In this document: in pieces, positions 9,524 to 17,797 of the stretch
How the letters are laid out: each line of letters begins with the position of its first letter
Position numbering within the stretch: the first letter of the stretch is position 1
From: Myxococcota bacterium
GTDB lineage: Bacteria; Myxococcota_A; Polyangia; HGW-17
Direction: 5' to 3'
Assembly: GCA_018821305.1 (NCBI GenBank)
Contig: JAHJMN010000088.1
Coordinates: forward strand, 1 to 51,429
Length of the DNA stretch: 51,429 bases
The notes under the pieces: generated by a model
What the model was told of the DNA's origin: nothing
The model's database searches: none
Seen by the model: the letters and a program-made list of their open reading frames with translations, nothing else
Made by a program: the position numbers and the translations under genes

Positions 9524-9901
9524 TCAGGAGCGGAATTTTGGGGCGCCGCAGATTTCGCGGACGCTTTGAAGGAAATGATCCATTTGATTAGGCAGGGAGA
9601 AATACTTGTTTGCGCCGCAACTTATACTCTGGTTTTGTTCGTCGTCATCATTGTTTTCCGAGAGGAAAAACACGGGAATTGAACTGTATTTGCCGGAGCG
9701 AAGAGCGGTGCACAAACTGAAACTGTTGGGCCAGGAGCTCTTAGTCTGCATGATGATGAGATCGGGTCGTTCAACTTCCAGATGGCGAATCATTTTAAGG
9801 CCGTTGCAGGCAGTAAGGATATGATATCCACGCTTTTCCAGTACAGTGAGAAAATTACACTGGTCTGACATCTTGTTGATAAAAAGTATTCTGGGTGCCA
9901 T
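9524..9901 (-). CDS. degenerate response-regulator receiver (pseudo-receiver) protein
   Basis: The 125-residue stand-alone protein follows the CheY-like beta/alpha order: RILFINK (beta1), YHILTACNGLKMIRHL (alpha1/2) and PDLIIMQTKS (beta3). It continues with IPVFFLSENNDDDEQNQSIS (beta4) and GANKYFSLPNQMDHFLQSVR (beta5/alpha5). All key phosphorylation positions are changed. The acidic pair after beta1 is absent, the phospho-acceptor Asp at the end of beta3 is Gln52, and the conserved Lys before Pro in beta5 is Leu103. It therefore cannot be an ordinary phosphorylated switch. It may be a constitutive protein-protein interaction module. Its ATG overlaps the xseB stop (TAATG), so translation is likely coupled to xseB. 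Confidence 0.75.
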   Translation of the reverse strand: MAPRILFINKMSDQCNFLTVLEKRGYHILTACNGLKMIRHLEVERPDLIIMQTKSSWPNSFSLCTALRSGKYSSIPVFFLSENNDDDEQNQSISCGANKYFSLPNQMDHFLQSVREICGAPKFRS

Positions 9902-10134
9902 TATCGAACCTCCGGACTTTCGAAGGATTGTACCGTACCGTCTTTAAGCAGGATATCGATTCTGCTCTGGGCTTCCTGTAATTTCTGTTCCCCTAAACGG
10001 GTAAGAGAGATACCTTTTTCGAAGAGGGAAATTACTTTTTCGAGCTCCATGTTACCATGTTCCATCTGAACAACAATTTTTTCGAGTTCTTTCAGGATTT
10101 GGTCGAAGCCTGGTGACTGTTCGGTTTGTTCCAT
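9901..10134 (-). CDS. xseB: exodeoxyribonuclease VII small subunit
   Basis: The 77-residue product has the XseB helical hairpin signature FDQILKELEKIVVQMEHGNM followed by LEKVISLFEKGISLTRLGEQ and KLQEAQSRIDIL. XseB associates with XseA to form ExoVII, which degrades single-stranded DNA to oligonucleotides. The length is typical. No xseA is present in this window. The gene is followed by a coupled pseudo-receiver gene, which is not a usual partner. Confidence 0.92.
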   Translation of the reverse strand: MEQTEQSPGFDQILKELEKIVVQMEHGNMELEKVISLFEKGISLTRLGEQKLQEAQSRIDILLKDGTVQSFESPEVR

Positions 10135-10324
10135 GATTTGTCAGTGTCCGCTCACCGTTAAGGTCATGCAGTACTTTACATGACTGAGTAATAACTCTGG
10201 TTACAGTCTAATTGGAAATATTCAACCACACTGTAGACAATTACAGTTATACCAGAAAATTCCATAAAAGACAGAACCTAATTTGTACCTGTTTAATTTT
10301 TTTCGAAATTTTTGTCAACGAGAA

Positions 10325-11428
10325 TCAGTTATTGTTTTTCTTTTTTGAATCCTCTTTTTGAGTCTTTCCTATATCCTGAATTCTCAGTACTGCAGGTAAC
10401 CCCAGCCTTCTGCGAATTCTCCATTTGGCTTTTTCTATATTTTCAGAGAGGCTTTTCTCAAATTTAGTGTTTATCAGTTTTTGAAGATCTTCGCGATCTC
10501 CTATTTTTCCTATCTCGCCGGCAGCGACTTTGCGCGCAAGAAGATCAAATTGTGGATTTGATATAGTTTTAAAAAGTATTTTGACTACTCGGTCTTTTTC
10601 AAAGAATTCTTTTTTTGACCAGTTCAGAACGGAACCAAGGGCCCAGGGATCCGGAGACTGCGTGCTTTCGAGGATTTTCACCAGGTTTTCATAGTCTTCT
10701 TTTTCTCCATAAGTGGACAAGTTTACCCAGCATCTTGAGACTTTTGATGAAGCAGTGCAATTTCGAAGAAGCGTCAGCAGGTCCGGGCTCGAAGGAAGAT
10801 TCTTCATCAGAACAAGAAGGTACCTCTTCTTGAAACCATTTAAATGGGGAAATGCTTTTTTTAAGATAAGTCCGGTCTGGGGATCATACCCTTGAGCGGC
10901 CTGGGCGGAGGCTTTAAAGCTTTCCCAGTCTTTTTCCGACTGCATGATGCTTGAAAAAAGCGTTTCGACTCGTTCGCCTTTAAATTTTCTGAGCAATTGA
11001 AAGAGCCATGGACGGACTTTTGCTGATTTTTCGCTTATAATCCATTCATTTACAGTGTCTATCCAGTCCTCTGGAACCGGAAGCATTGACAACATCCTCA
11101 CCGCAGCAATTCGCGATTCTTCGTCTTTTTTCCTGAATTCAGCTACCATTGCACGCATGAGTGATTGCTGTTCGATAGTGGATAGAAGACGTATTCTGCT
11201 CTCAATGCCTTTTTGTATATTGCTTATATCTCGTGTAATTCTAAGAGTTTCATAGTCCTGGACCAGAGGAAATGACCCTTTGACGGGGGTTTCCTTTTTG
11301 CCGGAATTCTCAACAGGCTTTACTTTAGTGTTTGTTTCAGGGACGGGAACATCCTTTTTTTGAGGTTTTTGTTTCCCGGAACAGGAAAGCATAAGAAACA
11401 ATGTAATGACTATTGCAGTTAATTTCAT
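10325..11428 (-). CDS. HEAT-repeat-like lipoprotein
   Basis: The 367-residue product has a short lipoprotein signal (LMLSC; Cys16) and a Lys/Pro/Glu-rich linker to about residue 50. A long all-helical region with roughly 30-35-residue periodicity follows, for example ESRIAAVRMLSMLPVPEDW, LARKVAAGEIGKIGDREDLQ and LINTKFEKSLSENIEKAKWR. This is consistent with HEAT/armadillo-type repeats. It is probably periplasmic and membrane-anchored. No enzyme motif is visible. The ATG overlaps the stop of the upstream HEAT-like lipoprotein (ATGA), so the two are coupled, and their shared architecture suggests an old duplication. Function is unknown. Confidence 0.75.
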   Translation of the reverse strand: MKLTAIVITLFLMLSCSGKQKPQKKDVPVPETNTKVKPVENSGKKETPVKGSFPLVQDYETLRITRDISNIQKGIESRIRLLSTIEQQSLMRAMVAEFRKKDEESRIAAVRMLSMLPVPEDWIDTVNEWIISEKSAKVRPWLFQLLRKFKGERVETLFSSIMQSEKDWESFKASAQAAQGYDPQTGLILKKAFPHLNGFKKRYLLVLMKNLPSSPDLLTLLRNCTASSKVSRCWVNLSTYGEKEDYENLVKILESTQSPDPWALGSVLNWSKKEFFEKDRVVKILFKTISNPQFDLLARKVAAGEIGKIGDREDLQKLINTKFEKSLSENIEKAKWRIRRRLGLPAVLRIQDIGKTQKEDSKKKNNN

Positions 11429-12453
11429 CCATTCCTCTCAAGCAGATAGAGTGCTCGTCGCGCGGCGTATCCGACTCTACGACGATTATCCTTCCGGAAT
11501 TTCTCAAGTATCTGCCTGGAGTTTTTATGCTTCAAATCGCTGATTACATAAGCAGCCCGGGATCGGATACGATCTCCAAGGCGGCGGTTTCCAAGAACAC
11601 TGACTGCCGTTTCAAATACTTGTTTTTCATCCAGAAGTTTAAGAGCCATGAAAGTATACAACCCTTTCATGAGTTCCGGAGGCAATTCCAGCCTCCTTTT
11701 AGTATTTCGGCTGTCTTCAAGGAATCTGTTAATTATTTTCAATAATTTTTCGGCGCTTTCCCTGTTCCGGAAGCGCAGCAATGAATCTATGCAAAGTCCT
11801 GACTGTTTGTCGTTATTGTTGATACAGGTGACAAGTACTTCAATATTATTGCTTTTCAGGCTCTGGAGTTGAAGCGAAACAGTTTTCACTTCAGGAAGCT
11901 CCGATTTTGACATTTCTTCAATCAGGGTGGGGGGAAGTCCTTGTGCGGAATCGGCTACCACCCACAAAAGCCTTTTCTGAATTTCTCCACTGAGGGAAGA
12001 CCATTGAGATGTAGCAAATTCAATACTTTCTTTTTTTCCACTCAGAAACAGTAATGTCAGGGCTTGAGTTTTAATGTCTTCATTTTCCGTGGAATTCCAG
12101 TGTTTTTTTAACAATGAATTAAGCTCGACTTCACCCCGGAATGCATAGAGTTTAAGCAGAGCAAGTCTTTTTACTTTTATTGAACCATTGAGAAACATTT
12201 CCTCAAGGATTTTATATTGTTCTGACTTGCTCTGGCTTCTGAGCCAGCGGTTTATATCACTCTCCGGTTTACACCAGGTGTTCGCAATGCAGTTCGGATA
12301 ATCTTTTATGCTCTTCTTGATGTTTATTTTTCTTCTCTTTTTCGTTTTTTCCGCAATTTTATTTTTTTTCTCCGTTTCCGTGCGGATCTCACCAAATGGC
12401 GTGTCACAAGCGGAAATCACAAAAAATAAAATGAAAAAAAACTGAAGTTTCAT
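11425..12453 (-). CDS. HEAT-repeat-like lipoprotein (first of a coupled pair)
   Basis: The 342-residue product is counted from the internal Met that gives a clean signal peptide (FFILFFVISAC; Cys16). A start 18 bp further upstream (12471) is possible but has no better ribosome binding site. A basic Lys/Arg-rich linker (about 23-45) precedes helical repeats such as RLALLKLYAFRGEVELNSLL, DIKTQALTLLFLSGKKESI and RIRSRAAYVISDLKHKNSRQ. The C-terminal repeats (RSRAAYVISDL, RRVGYAARRALYLLE) are the most HEAT-like. It is translationally coupled to the next lipoprotein. The role is unknown; the pair may form a periplasmic scaffold. Confidence 0.72.
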   Translation of the reverse strand: MKLQFFFILFFVISACDTPFGEIRTETEKKNKIAEKTKKRRKINIKKSIKDYPNCIANTWCKPESDINRWLRSQSKSEQYKILEEMFLNGSIKVKRLALLKLYAFRGEVELNSLLKKHWNSTENEDIKTQALTLLFLSGKKESIEFATSQWSSLSGEIQKRLLWVVADSAQGLPPTLIEEMSKSELPEVKTVSLQLQSLKSNNIEVLVTCINNNDKQSGLCIDSLLRFRNRESAEKLLKIINRFLEDSRNTKRRLELPPELMKGLYTFMALKLLDEKQVFETAVSVLGNRRLGDRIRSRAAYVISDLKHKNSRQILEKFRKDNRRRVGYAARRALYLLERNG

Positions 12454-12600
12454 GGTCTCAATTTTACTCATGGATACTCGATATCCAAATTTTACGAGTT
12501 CTGCCTTCCTAAGTTTTTGTTATTAAATGTAAATAATATTTCTCTTCAAACTTTCTTCTTATGGGTTAGAAATTGGTCACTGGATTCTCAGGACACGAAC

Positions 12601-12880
12601 TAGTTACTGTCCTGAAATACCGAAAATCAAATTTTTCGCCAATTTTTTGCTCGGGACTCTCACTGTTTTCGATGAAAACAGTTGTCGTCTAAGCGAATTG
12701 CGGAGCAAATCGGCATGCGGGACGATTTCCTGCGGAAATACGTTTTAGACAGTAACCGCAAGGTGCTTACGCTTCCGCGCTTCGCTACGCGAGAGCGCTA
12801 TAGTTGAATTTACTAGTAGTGGCCTGTTAGGATTTTTAATAAAATCCTTCGCGAAGCGAATTGCAGGACACGAACGAACT
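12601..12880 (+). repeat. family B dispersed element, copy B1
   Basis: The left end is TAGTTACTGTCCTGAAATAC and the right end is TTGCAGGACACGAACGAACT. These form imperfect terminal inverted repeats around TGTCCTG. Internal blocks (GGACTCTCACTGTTTTC, GAAAACAGTTGTCGTCT, CGATTTCCTGCGGAAATACG, TGGCCTGTTAGGATTTTTAA, AAATCCTTCGCGAAGCGAA) are shared with the copy at 46262-46472. There are several internal palindromes. Just to the left, AGGACACGAACTAG looks like the right end of another copy joined at CTAG. The element ends 4 bp before the lpdA ribosome binding site, so it probably contains or displaced the lpdA promoter. No other content is seen in 12454-12896. Confidence 0.8.
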
Positions 12881-12896
12881 AAAAAGGAGTGTTTTT

Positions 12897-14303
12897 ATGG
12901 AAATTCTTAAGACAGATACTCTGATTCTCGGGGGAGGCGTTGCCGGATATGTTGCTGCCATCAGGTTGGGGCAAAAGGGTGTAGATACTGTGCTTGTTGA
13001 GAAGCAAGCTGTAGGGGGAACATGTCTCAATCGAGGATGTATTCCTTCTAAAGCGTTCATTTCAAGTGCACGAAAATACCTCGCCGTAAAAAATGCTGCT
13101 GTTTTCGGAATTACTGGGGGAGAGAACGTCGGCATTGATATGGCTGCCATCCAGTCACATAAAAATACTGTAGTTAAGAAACTTACACAGGGCATCGAGC
13201 AACTCCTTAAATCTTATAAAGTGAAAGTTGTAAAATCTGAGGGGCGGTTCACTTCGACCAATACTCTTGAAATTACGTCAGAAAACATTGTAGTCGAATT
13301 TAAAACGGCTCTTATCTCCACTGGCAGCGAACCCGTTCGCATTCCCGGAATTGTCGTGGATGGCAAACACATCATGGAATCAGATCACATTCTGGATATC
13401 GACTATATCCCTGAATCAATTACGGTTTTAGGTGGTGGAGTTATCGGAATTGAGCTCGGACAGTTTTTTTCAGCTATAGGGTCAAAGGTCACTGTTATTG
13501 AAGCTATGGACCAGATTCTTCCGGGAATTGACGAAAAAGCCACCAGACTTTTAGGCAAAACCCTTAAAAAAATGGGAATTACGGTTCTCACATCAACAAA
13601 ACTTACATCTGCCACTGTAGTTGATAGCAGAGTAAATTATACTTATTCCGGCCCAAAGGGTGACGGCGAAGGAAGTTCATCAATTCTCCTTGTCACGGTA
13701 GGCCGAAAGCCATCCCTTAAAGGAAGTGGTCTTAATGCTCTTGGTCTTGATGAGAATGCCCGATTCATCGAAGTAGACGATCATTGCCGTACAAAAGTTC
13801 CTGGAGTTTTCGCTGCTGGAGATGTATGTGGCGGTATTTTGCTGGCGCATCGCGCTTCTCATATGGCTGAAGTTGCAGCAGAAAACATCATGGGCGGAGA
13901 TGCAGTTTTTAATCCCATTGCTATTCCGGCGGTCTGCTACAGTATGCCGGAAATCGCCACCACCGGTCTGGATCCAAAGCAGGCTGCAGAAAAGGGAATT
14001 GCTTTCAAGGTAGGGACTTTTCCATATGCAGCTAATGGACGGGCCCTCGCGGGTGGCGACACCGAAGGATTTATTCAGATTGTAAGCAATGAGGAAACCG
14101 GTGTAATTATCGGGGCTCAAATCGTTAGTCCCGAGGGCAGTGAACTGCTGACAGAACTCCATCTCGCCGTAGAAAAACAGATGAAAGTTACCGATATTGC
14201 ACATACAATTCATGCGCACCCCACACTTTCAGAAGCAATAATGGAAGCGGCCATGTCGATTTCCGGGGGAGCAATCCATATTCCCGGAGAGCGGAAGAAG
14301 TAA
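12897..14303 (+). CDS. lpdA: dihydrolipoyl dehydrogenase (E3)
   Basis: The 468-residue FAD/NAD flavoprotein reoxidises dihydrolipoamide in 2-oxoacid dehydrogenase or glycine cleavage complexes. Visible motifs are the FAD-binding GGGVAGYVAAIR, the redox-active disulfide GGTCLNRGCIPSK (Cys43/Cys48), the NAD-binding VLGGGVIGIELGQF, the second FAD motif GVFAAGDVCGG, and the C-terminal dimer/active-site HAHPTLSEA with the catalytic His. The start is the ATG preceded by AAGGAG at 12884; reading further upstream would run into the B1 repeat. No E1/E2 genes are in the window. It heads a tight plus-strand run with folB-like, aldolase and membrane-protein genes. Confidence 0.95.
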   Translation: MEILKTDTLILGGGVAGYVAAIRLGQKGVDTVLVEKQAVGGTCLNRGCIPSKAFISSARKYLAVKNAAVFGITGGENVGIDMAAIQSHKNTVVKKLTQGIEQLLKSYKVKVVKSEGRFTSTNTLEITSENIVVEFKTALISTGSEPVRIPGIVVDGKHIMESDHILDIDYIPESITVLGGGVIGIELGQFFSAIGSKVTVIEAMDQILPGIDEKATRLLGKTLKKMGITVLTSTKLTSATVVDSRVNYTYSGPKGDGEGSSSILLVTVGRKPSLKGSGLNALGLDENARFIEVDDHCRTKVPGVFAAGDVCGGILLAHRASHMAEVAAENIMGGDAVFNPIAIPAVCYSMPEIATTGLDPKQAAEKGIAFKVGTFPYAANGRALAGGDTEGFIQIVSNEETGVIIGAQIVSPEGSELLTELHLAVEKQMKVTDIAHTIHAHPTLSEAIMEAAMSISGGAIHIPGERKK

Positions 14304-14304
14304 C

Positions 14305-14670
14305 ATGATTTTCACTACTGGAGCTCGATACCTTGAAACTCAGGGGCATGTTGGATGTCTTCCTGATGAAAAACAGAAAAAGACGCGGCTTATCTTTAAC
14401 ATTACTCTGACCCTCGATCTTGATTGTGACGGATCTTTGGTTAAAGATACGCTTGAAAACACTTTTGATTACAGAGTTATCAAAACCGTGGTTGATGAGA
14501 CTCTTGCATCAAGGCATTTTGCCGTCATCGAAAGTCTTGCGGCGATCATAGCTGAAAAATTACTTAACTCTGATGACCGTATACTAAAAGTGCGAGTGAA
14601 TATTGAAAAACCTGATGCAGTTTCCGGGGCATTCAGACCCTGGACGGAACTGGAGCTCAGTAATGAATAA
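14305..14670 (+). CDS. folB: FolB-like dihydroneopterin aldolase family protein
   Basis: The 121-residue product has the length of FolB and its characteristic order. It starts with a first strand (LIFNITLTLDLD), then DTLENTFDYRVIKTVVDET, a helix with FAVIESLAAIIAEKLL (containing the conserved catalytic-type Glu), and KVRVNIEKPDAV. FolB converts 7,8-dihydroneopterin to 6-hydroxymethyl-dihydropterin plus glycolaldehyde in folate synthesis. The N-terminal 20 residues diverge from typical FolB, so a related tunnelling-fold enzyme is possible. It starts one base after the lpdA stop, and the next gene begins within its last codons, indicating one transcript. Confidence 0.78.
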   Translation: MIFTTGARYLETQGHVGCLPDEKQKKTRLIFNITLTLDLDCDGSLVKDTLENTFDYRVIKTVVDETLASRHFAVIESLAAIIAEKLLNSDDRILKVRVNIEKPDAVSGAFRPWTELELSNE

Positions 14671-15646
14671 CCCACAGGAAATACTCGCTCATTGCGGCAA
14701 AAAGTTCGGTTCGCACTGGTATCATACTCAAGCTGGTGGGGGAAATATTAGTTTCAAAAACTCCGACCATCTTTTTATAAAAACTTCCGGCAGCACTCTT
14801 GCGTCCATGAGCGACCCTGGAAACACTGTGGAGATTAATCTAAAAGAATTCAATAAGATAATTGGTGAAAACCGTTTGAATTCCGACATTCAAAGTTCAT
14901 CGGCAACTGTGGAAAACTGGCTCTCATCATTTAAATCAACGACAGGGAAGACCCCTTCGGTGGAATCCTGTTTTCACAGTATAGGAAAACCCTTTGTAAT
15001 TCATACTCATCTTGTAAGTGCCATATCAGTTGCATCCTCTGTTAAGGCAGAAAAAATAATTTCTGAGGTGGAGGCAATCAGTGAAACCCAGATTACCTGG
15101 GTTCCTTATTATCGCCCGGGGTGGCCTCTTTATAGGGCCATTTACGAGCGTTTTTTCAGTAATGAAAGCGGTATTTTTCTCCTGCAGAATCATGGAATTG
15201 TAATTTACGCAGACACGCTGGAAGAAGCAGAATTCCTGTTTAACAATACTCAAACGGCTCTTGATTCATGGCTTGGGCGCTCATCATTGCCTCAAGCTCT
15301 TGTGGATTTTGATGAAATAACCACCGATGTGTTCGAAGTAAAATCCGAACACGACATTCTTACATATTACGCCAATGCTCTTACTCCGGATTTCGTACTT
15401 CATTTTGGCCCGGGATATCAAGAAGTTGATTCCATGAATTTTGAGGGGTCCACAGGGCTCTACCGCTTTGGAGACCGTTTATTTATTGCAGGGTATGGAT
15501 CTTCAGCAGATGGAGCCCGGGACATTCTTCGACAGCAACTTCAGTGCTGCCTTGACATTTCAAAAACCGGTAACATACGTTTTCTTTCAGGAAATGCATG
15601 TCAGGACCTGATTTCCTGGGGTCCCGGAAAATATTCCGGACGTTAA
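14663..15646 (+). CDS. class II aldolase/adducin family protein
   Basis: The 327-residue product has class II aldolase landmarks in the first 220 residues: GGGNISFK (phosphate loop), IKTSGSTLASM, a Zn-binding IHTHLVSA after SCFHSIGKPF, and the LLQNHGIVIYADTLEEAE block with a further His ligand. Members cleave sugar phosphates (fuculose-1-P, rhamnulose-1-P) or epimerise ribulose-5-P; the exact substrate cannot be read. A 110-residue C-terminal extension (LHFGPGYQEVD, YRFGDRLFIAGY) resembles that of rhamnulose-phosphate-aldolase-like proteins. The start is the ATG at 14663, overlapping folB by 8 bp with GGAG just upstream. A longer upstream frame is rejected because it lies entirely inside folB. 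Confidence 0.82.
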   Translation: MNNPQEILAHCGKKFGSHWYHTQAGGGNISFKNSDHLFIKTSGSTLASMSDPGNTVEINLKEFNKIIGENRLNSDIQSSSATVENWLSSFKSTTGKTPSVESCFHSIGKPFVIHTHLVSAISVASSVKAEKIISEVEAISETQITWVPYYRPGWPLYRAIYERFFSNESGIFLLQNHGIVIYADTLEEAEFLFNNTQTALDSWLGRSSLPQALVDFDEITTDVFEVKSEHDILTYYANALTPDFVLHFGPGYQEVDSMNFEGSTGLYRFGDRLFIAGYGSSADGARDILRQQLQCCLDISKTGNIRFLSGNACQDLISWGPGKYSGR

Positions 15647-15648
15647 CC

Positions 15649-16599
15649 ATGTCAGAATCTTCTGGAAAATCCTCTCGTCGCATTTTCCTTTTTATTCTCC
15701 TATTCATTATAATATATGTTCTCATGACCTTGTGGGCCGGTTATGATAATATTCTGAAGGCTTTCAGTTCAGTTCCCTTGTACACATTTGCCGTGGGAAT
15801 TTCTCTTGCAAGCCTTAACTATGTTTTTCGTTATATAAGATGGGTTTTGCTACTTAAGACAGGTGATATCTCGATAAGTAACGGAAAAAATATGCTTATT
15901 TTCTTATCGGGATTTTCCTTGACCATGACGCCGGGAAAGGTTGGAGAAGCAGTTAAAAGCGTTCTTCTTGCCCGGGAAGGAATTGCAATTGAGAAAACTC
16001 TCGGTATTGTAATCTACGAAAGATTGAGTGATCTCGCTGCAGTAACCCTCCTCGCCCTGAGCGGTTTCATTTTTTACCGCAAAGGTTTTTCCGTAATTGC
16101 GGCGGCGATTTCAATTGTAGGCATCCTCCTTTTTATTCTAAGTTCGGAGTTGATCCGTAATTGGTTTCTGGATTTGCTTCGCAAAGTTAAAGTTCCCCCA
16201 GTTATTCTTGAAAAAATATCAGGGCTTATTGTCCACACTCAAAAATATCTCACTTTAAAGACACATATCAGGACTCTTCCCTGGGCTGTGGCCGGTTGGG
16301 CAGCGGAAGGTATTGCTTTTTTTGTAATTGTCCGGATTCTGGGTATTCCTCTTGGTGTTTTTGAAGGAATATTCGTATTTTCAGTTTCCACATTGGCAGG
16401 AGTTCTTTTTCCCGGTGGACTTGGTGGGATGGAAGGTATGATGCTTTTTCTACTTCGCAGCAGAGCCGATGCAGGATTACTGGTAATATCTATCTTTATT
16501 TTGAGAATCTGCACCCTCTGGTGGGCTACCTTATGCGGGATTGTTGCTTTGTTTTTTCTGAAATTAATTGGAAAGAAGCAAAAAATTATTGAAAATTAA
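15649..16599 (+). CDS. LPG-synthase-type (UPF0104/YbhN) integral membrane protein
   Basis: The 316-residue product has about eight hydrophobic helices, beginning with IFLFILLFIIIYVLM. It carries the flippase-domain signatures of the lysylphosphatidylglycerol synthetase TM region family. These are LNYVFRYIRWVLLL, FSLTMTPGKVGEAVKSVLL, IVIYERLSDLAAVTLL and PGGLGGMEGMML. Members move lipids or polyisoprenoid-linked substrates across the inner membrane, and the substrate here is unknown. The start is ATG at 15649, two bases after the aldolase stop. A longer frame would overlap the aldolase by 50 bases with no ribosome binding site. Confidence 0.85.
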   Translation: MSESSGKSSRRIFLFILLFIIIYVLMTLWAGYDNILKAFSSVPLYTFAVGISLASLNYVFRYIRWVLLLKTGDISISNGKNMLIFLSGFSLTMTPGKVGEAVKSVLLAREGIAIEKTLGIVIYERLSDLAAVTLLALSGFIFYRKGFSVIAAAISIVGILLFILSSELIRNWFLDLLRKVKVPPVILEKISGLIVHTQKYLTLKTHIRTLPWAVAGWAAEGIAFFVIVRILGIPLGVFEGIFVFSVSTLAGVLFPGGLGGMEGMMLFLLRSRADAGLLVISIFILRICTLWWATLCGIVALFFLKLIGKKQKIIEN

Positions 16600-16655
16600 A
16601 CTCAAAGGTGTATCAACGTACCTACGACTTTTAACCTTGTACTGGAGGAATTCTA

Positions 16656-17561
16656 ATGAAAAAAACAACTTTACTCATTTTAACCGTTGCTGCCGTTATG
16701 GCTTTCGGATGCAAATCCAAAAAGAAAGAAAGTGCCTCTGAAGGTTCAAAGAACCTTAAAGCTGCTTCCGCATCCATTAAAACCGAACTCGGATTTGAAC
16801 CTTCAATCATGGTCAGCGTGAATATGAAGAGTGCAAAGAAATCCCAATTGTGGGAAATGTTCAAAGGTCAAGCTCTTAGCGAAATCAGCAAGAAAAACGA
16901 ATGCTTCAAGGCTGCTCTTGACTCAGCTGAAGGTGCCGTAATTATCGCCGACAAAATGGTAAAGAAGGGCAAAAAATCAGATCCTGAGAGCGGTTACGTT
17001 GCCATTATCGGTGTTGATGGCAAAGCCATTATGGAATGCGCTGAAAAGAAGGAAAAAGACAAAGTATCCAAAGGCAAACTCAATGGTCAGGATGCATGGA
17101 TCGTTAAAGACGACGGCGAAAATAACTTCGTATTTATCAGCGGTAAAAATATCGCAATGGTTTCCGAAAAATTGTCCAAGAAAGTTACCCCGGGTAAAGG
17201 TACTCTCGGTAAAATCGACGTTGCCAACATGATCGGCTCAAAAACAATTACGCTTAAAGTTTCCGGCGTTCAGGGTGAAGATGTTGAATCAGTAAACGGA
17301 TATATTGATATTACTTCCGGTGTTAATGCAAATCTTGAAGTTGGCTTCTCAAGCGAAGACCAGGTTAAAGGCATGATGAAAAAATATGAAGGTATGAAGG
17401 CTCAGGCTCCTCAGATGCCGATTCCCGGAATCGCCGACATCCTCAAAAACATCAATGTTAGCGCCAAGGGCAAAGTTATTAACGCTAAAGTTTCTCTCAC
17501 AGACAAACACGTAGCAATCATTGTAAACCTCGCCAAATCCTTCGGCGGCGGCCTCAAATAG
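16656..17561 (+). CDS. lipoprotein of unknown function, Lys-rich
   Basis: The 301-residue product has a clear lipoprotein signal (MAFGC; Cys19) and a charged KSKKKES linker. A mixed alpha/beta body follows with repeated segments such as GFEPSIMVSVNMKSAKKSQL, KIDVANMIGSKTITLKVSGV and INAKVSLTDKHVAIIVNLAK. No catalytic motif is recognised. The pattern (substrate-like strand plus an ISGKNIAMVSEKL element) resembles myxobacterial lipoproteins that assess conserved residues across repeats, but no family is claimed. The ribosome binding site TGGAGGAA lies 7 bp before the ATG. A 56-bp gap from the previous gene leaves room for its own promoter. Confidence 0.8.
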   Translation: MKKTTLLILTVAAVMAFGCKSKKKESASEGSKNLKAASASIKTELGFEPSIMVSVNMKSAKKSQLWEMFKGQALSEISKKNECFKAALDSAEGAVIIADKMVKKGKKSDPESGYVAIIGVDGKAIMECAEKKEKDKVSKGKLNGQDAWIVKDDGENNFVFISGKNIAMVSEKLSKKVTPGKGTLGKIDVANMIGSKTITLKVSGVQGEDVESVNGYIDITSGVNANLEVGFSSEDQVKGMMKKYEGMKAQAPQMPIPGIADILKNINVSAKGKVINAKVSLTDKHVAIIVNLAKSFGGGLK

Positions 17562-17640
17562 TTTCTGTCCCCCACTGTTCCTGCCTCTTTTACTGACTAC
17601 TTTAAATTGATAAATTAATATTTATAACTCAACTAAAGTT

Positions 17641-17797
17641 ACCGCTCTGTTCCAATTGCGCGAAATTGTGTGCCTGCTTCCCCTGATTTTTTAACAGGAA
17701 CTCAGGCAGTCAGGAAAACAGGGGAAGGTCCAGGTCGCAACCATTTAACATCAATGTAAAATTACAAAGGCTGGAAGAAAAAACTCAGTGTTCTACT
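17641..17797 (+). repeat. family A element, copy A2 (right end replaced by tandem array)
   Basis: The blocks TACCGCTCTG, CAATTGCGCGAAATTGTGTG, CCCCTGATTTTTTAACAGGA, CAGGCAGTCAGGAAAACAGG and ATCAATGTAAAATTACAAAG follow the A order. Instead of the usual GATCC...GCGGTATAG terminus, the sequence passes directly into the 86-bp array. Confidence 0.7.

Noticed and set aside
12861-12896. N-terminal extension of lpdA
   Set aside because: The extra codons are the B1 terminus, and AAGGAG points to the ATG at 12897.
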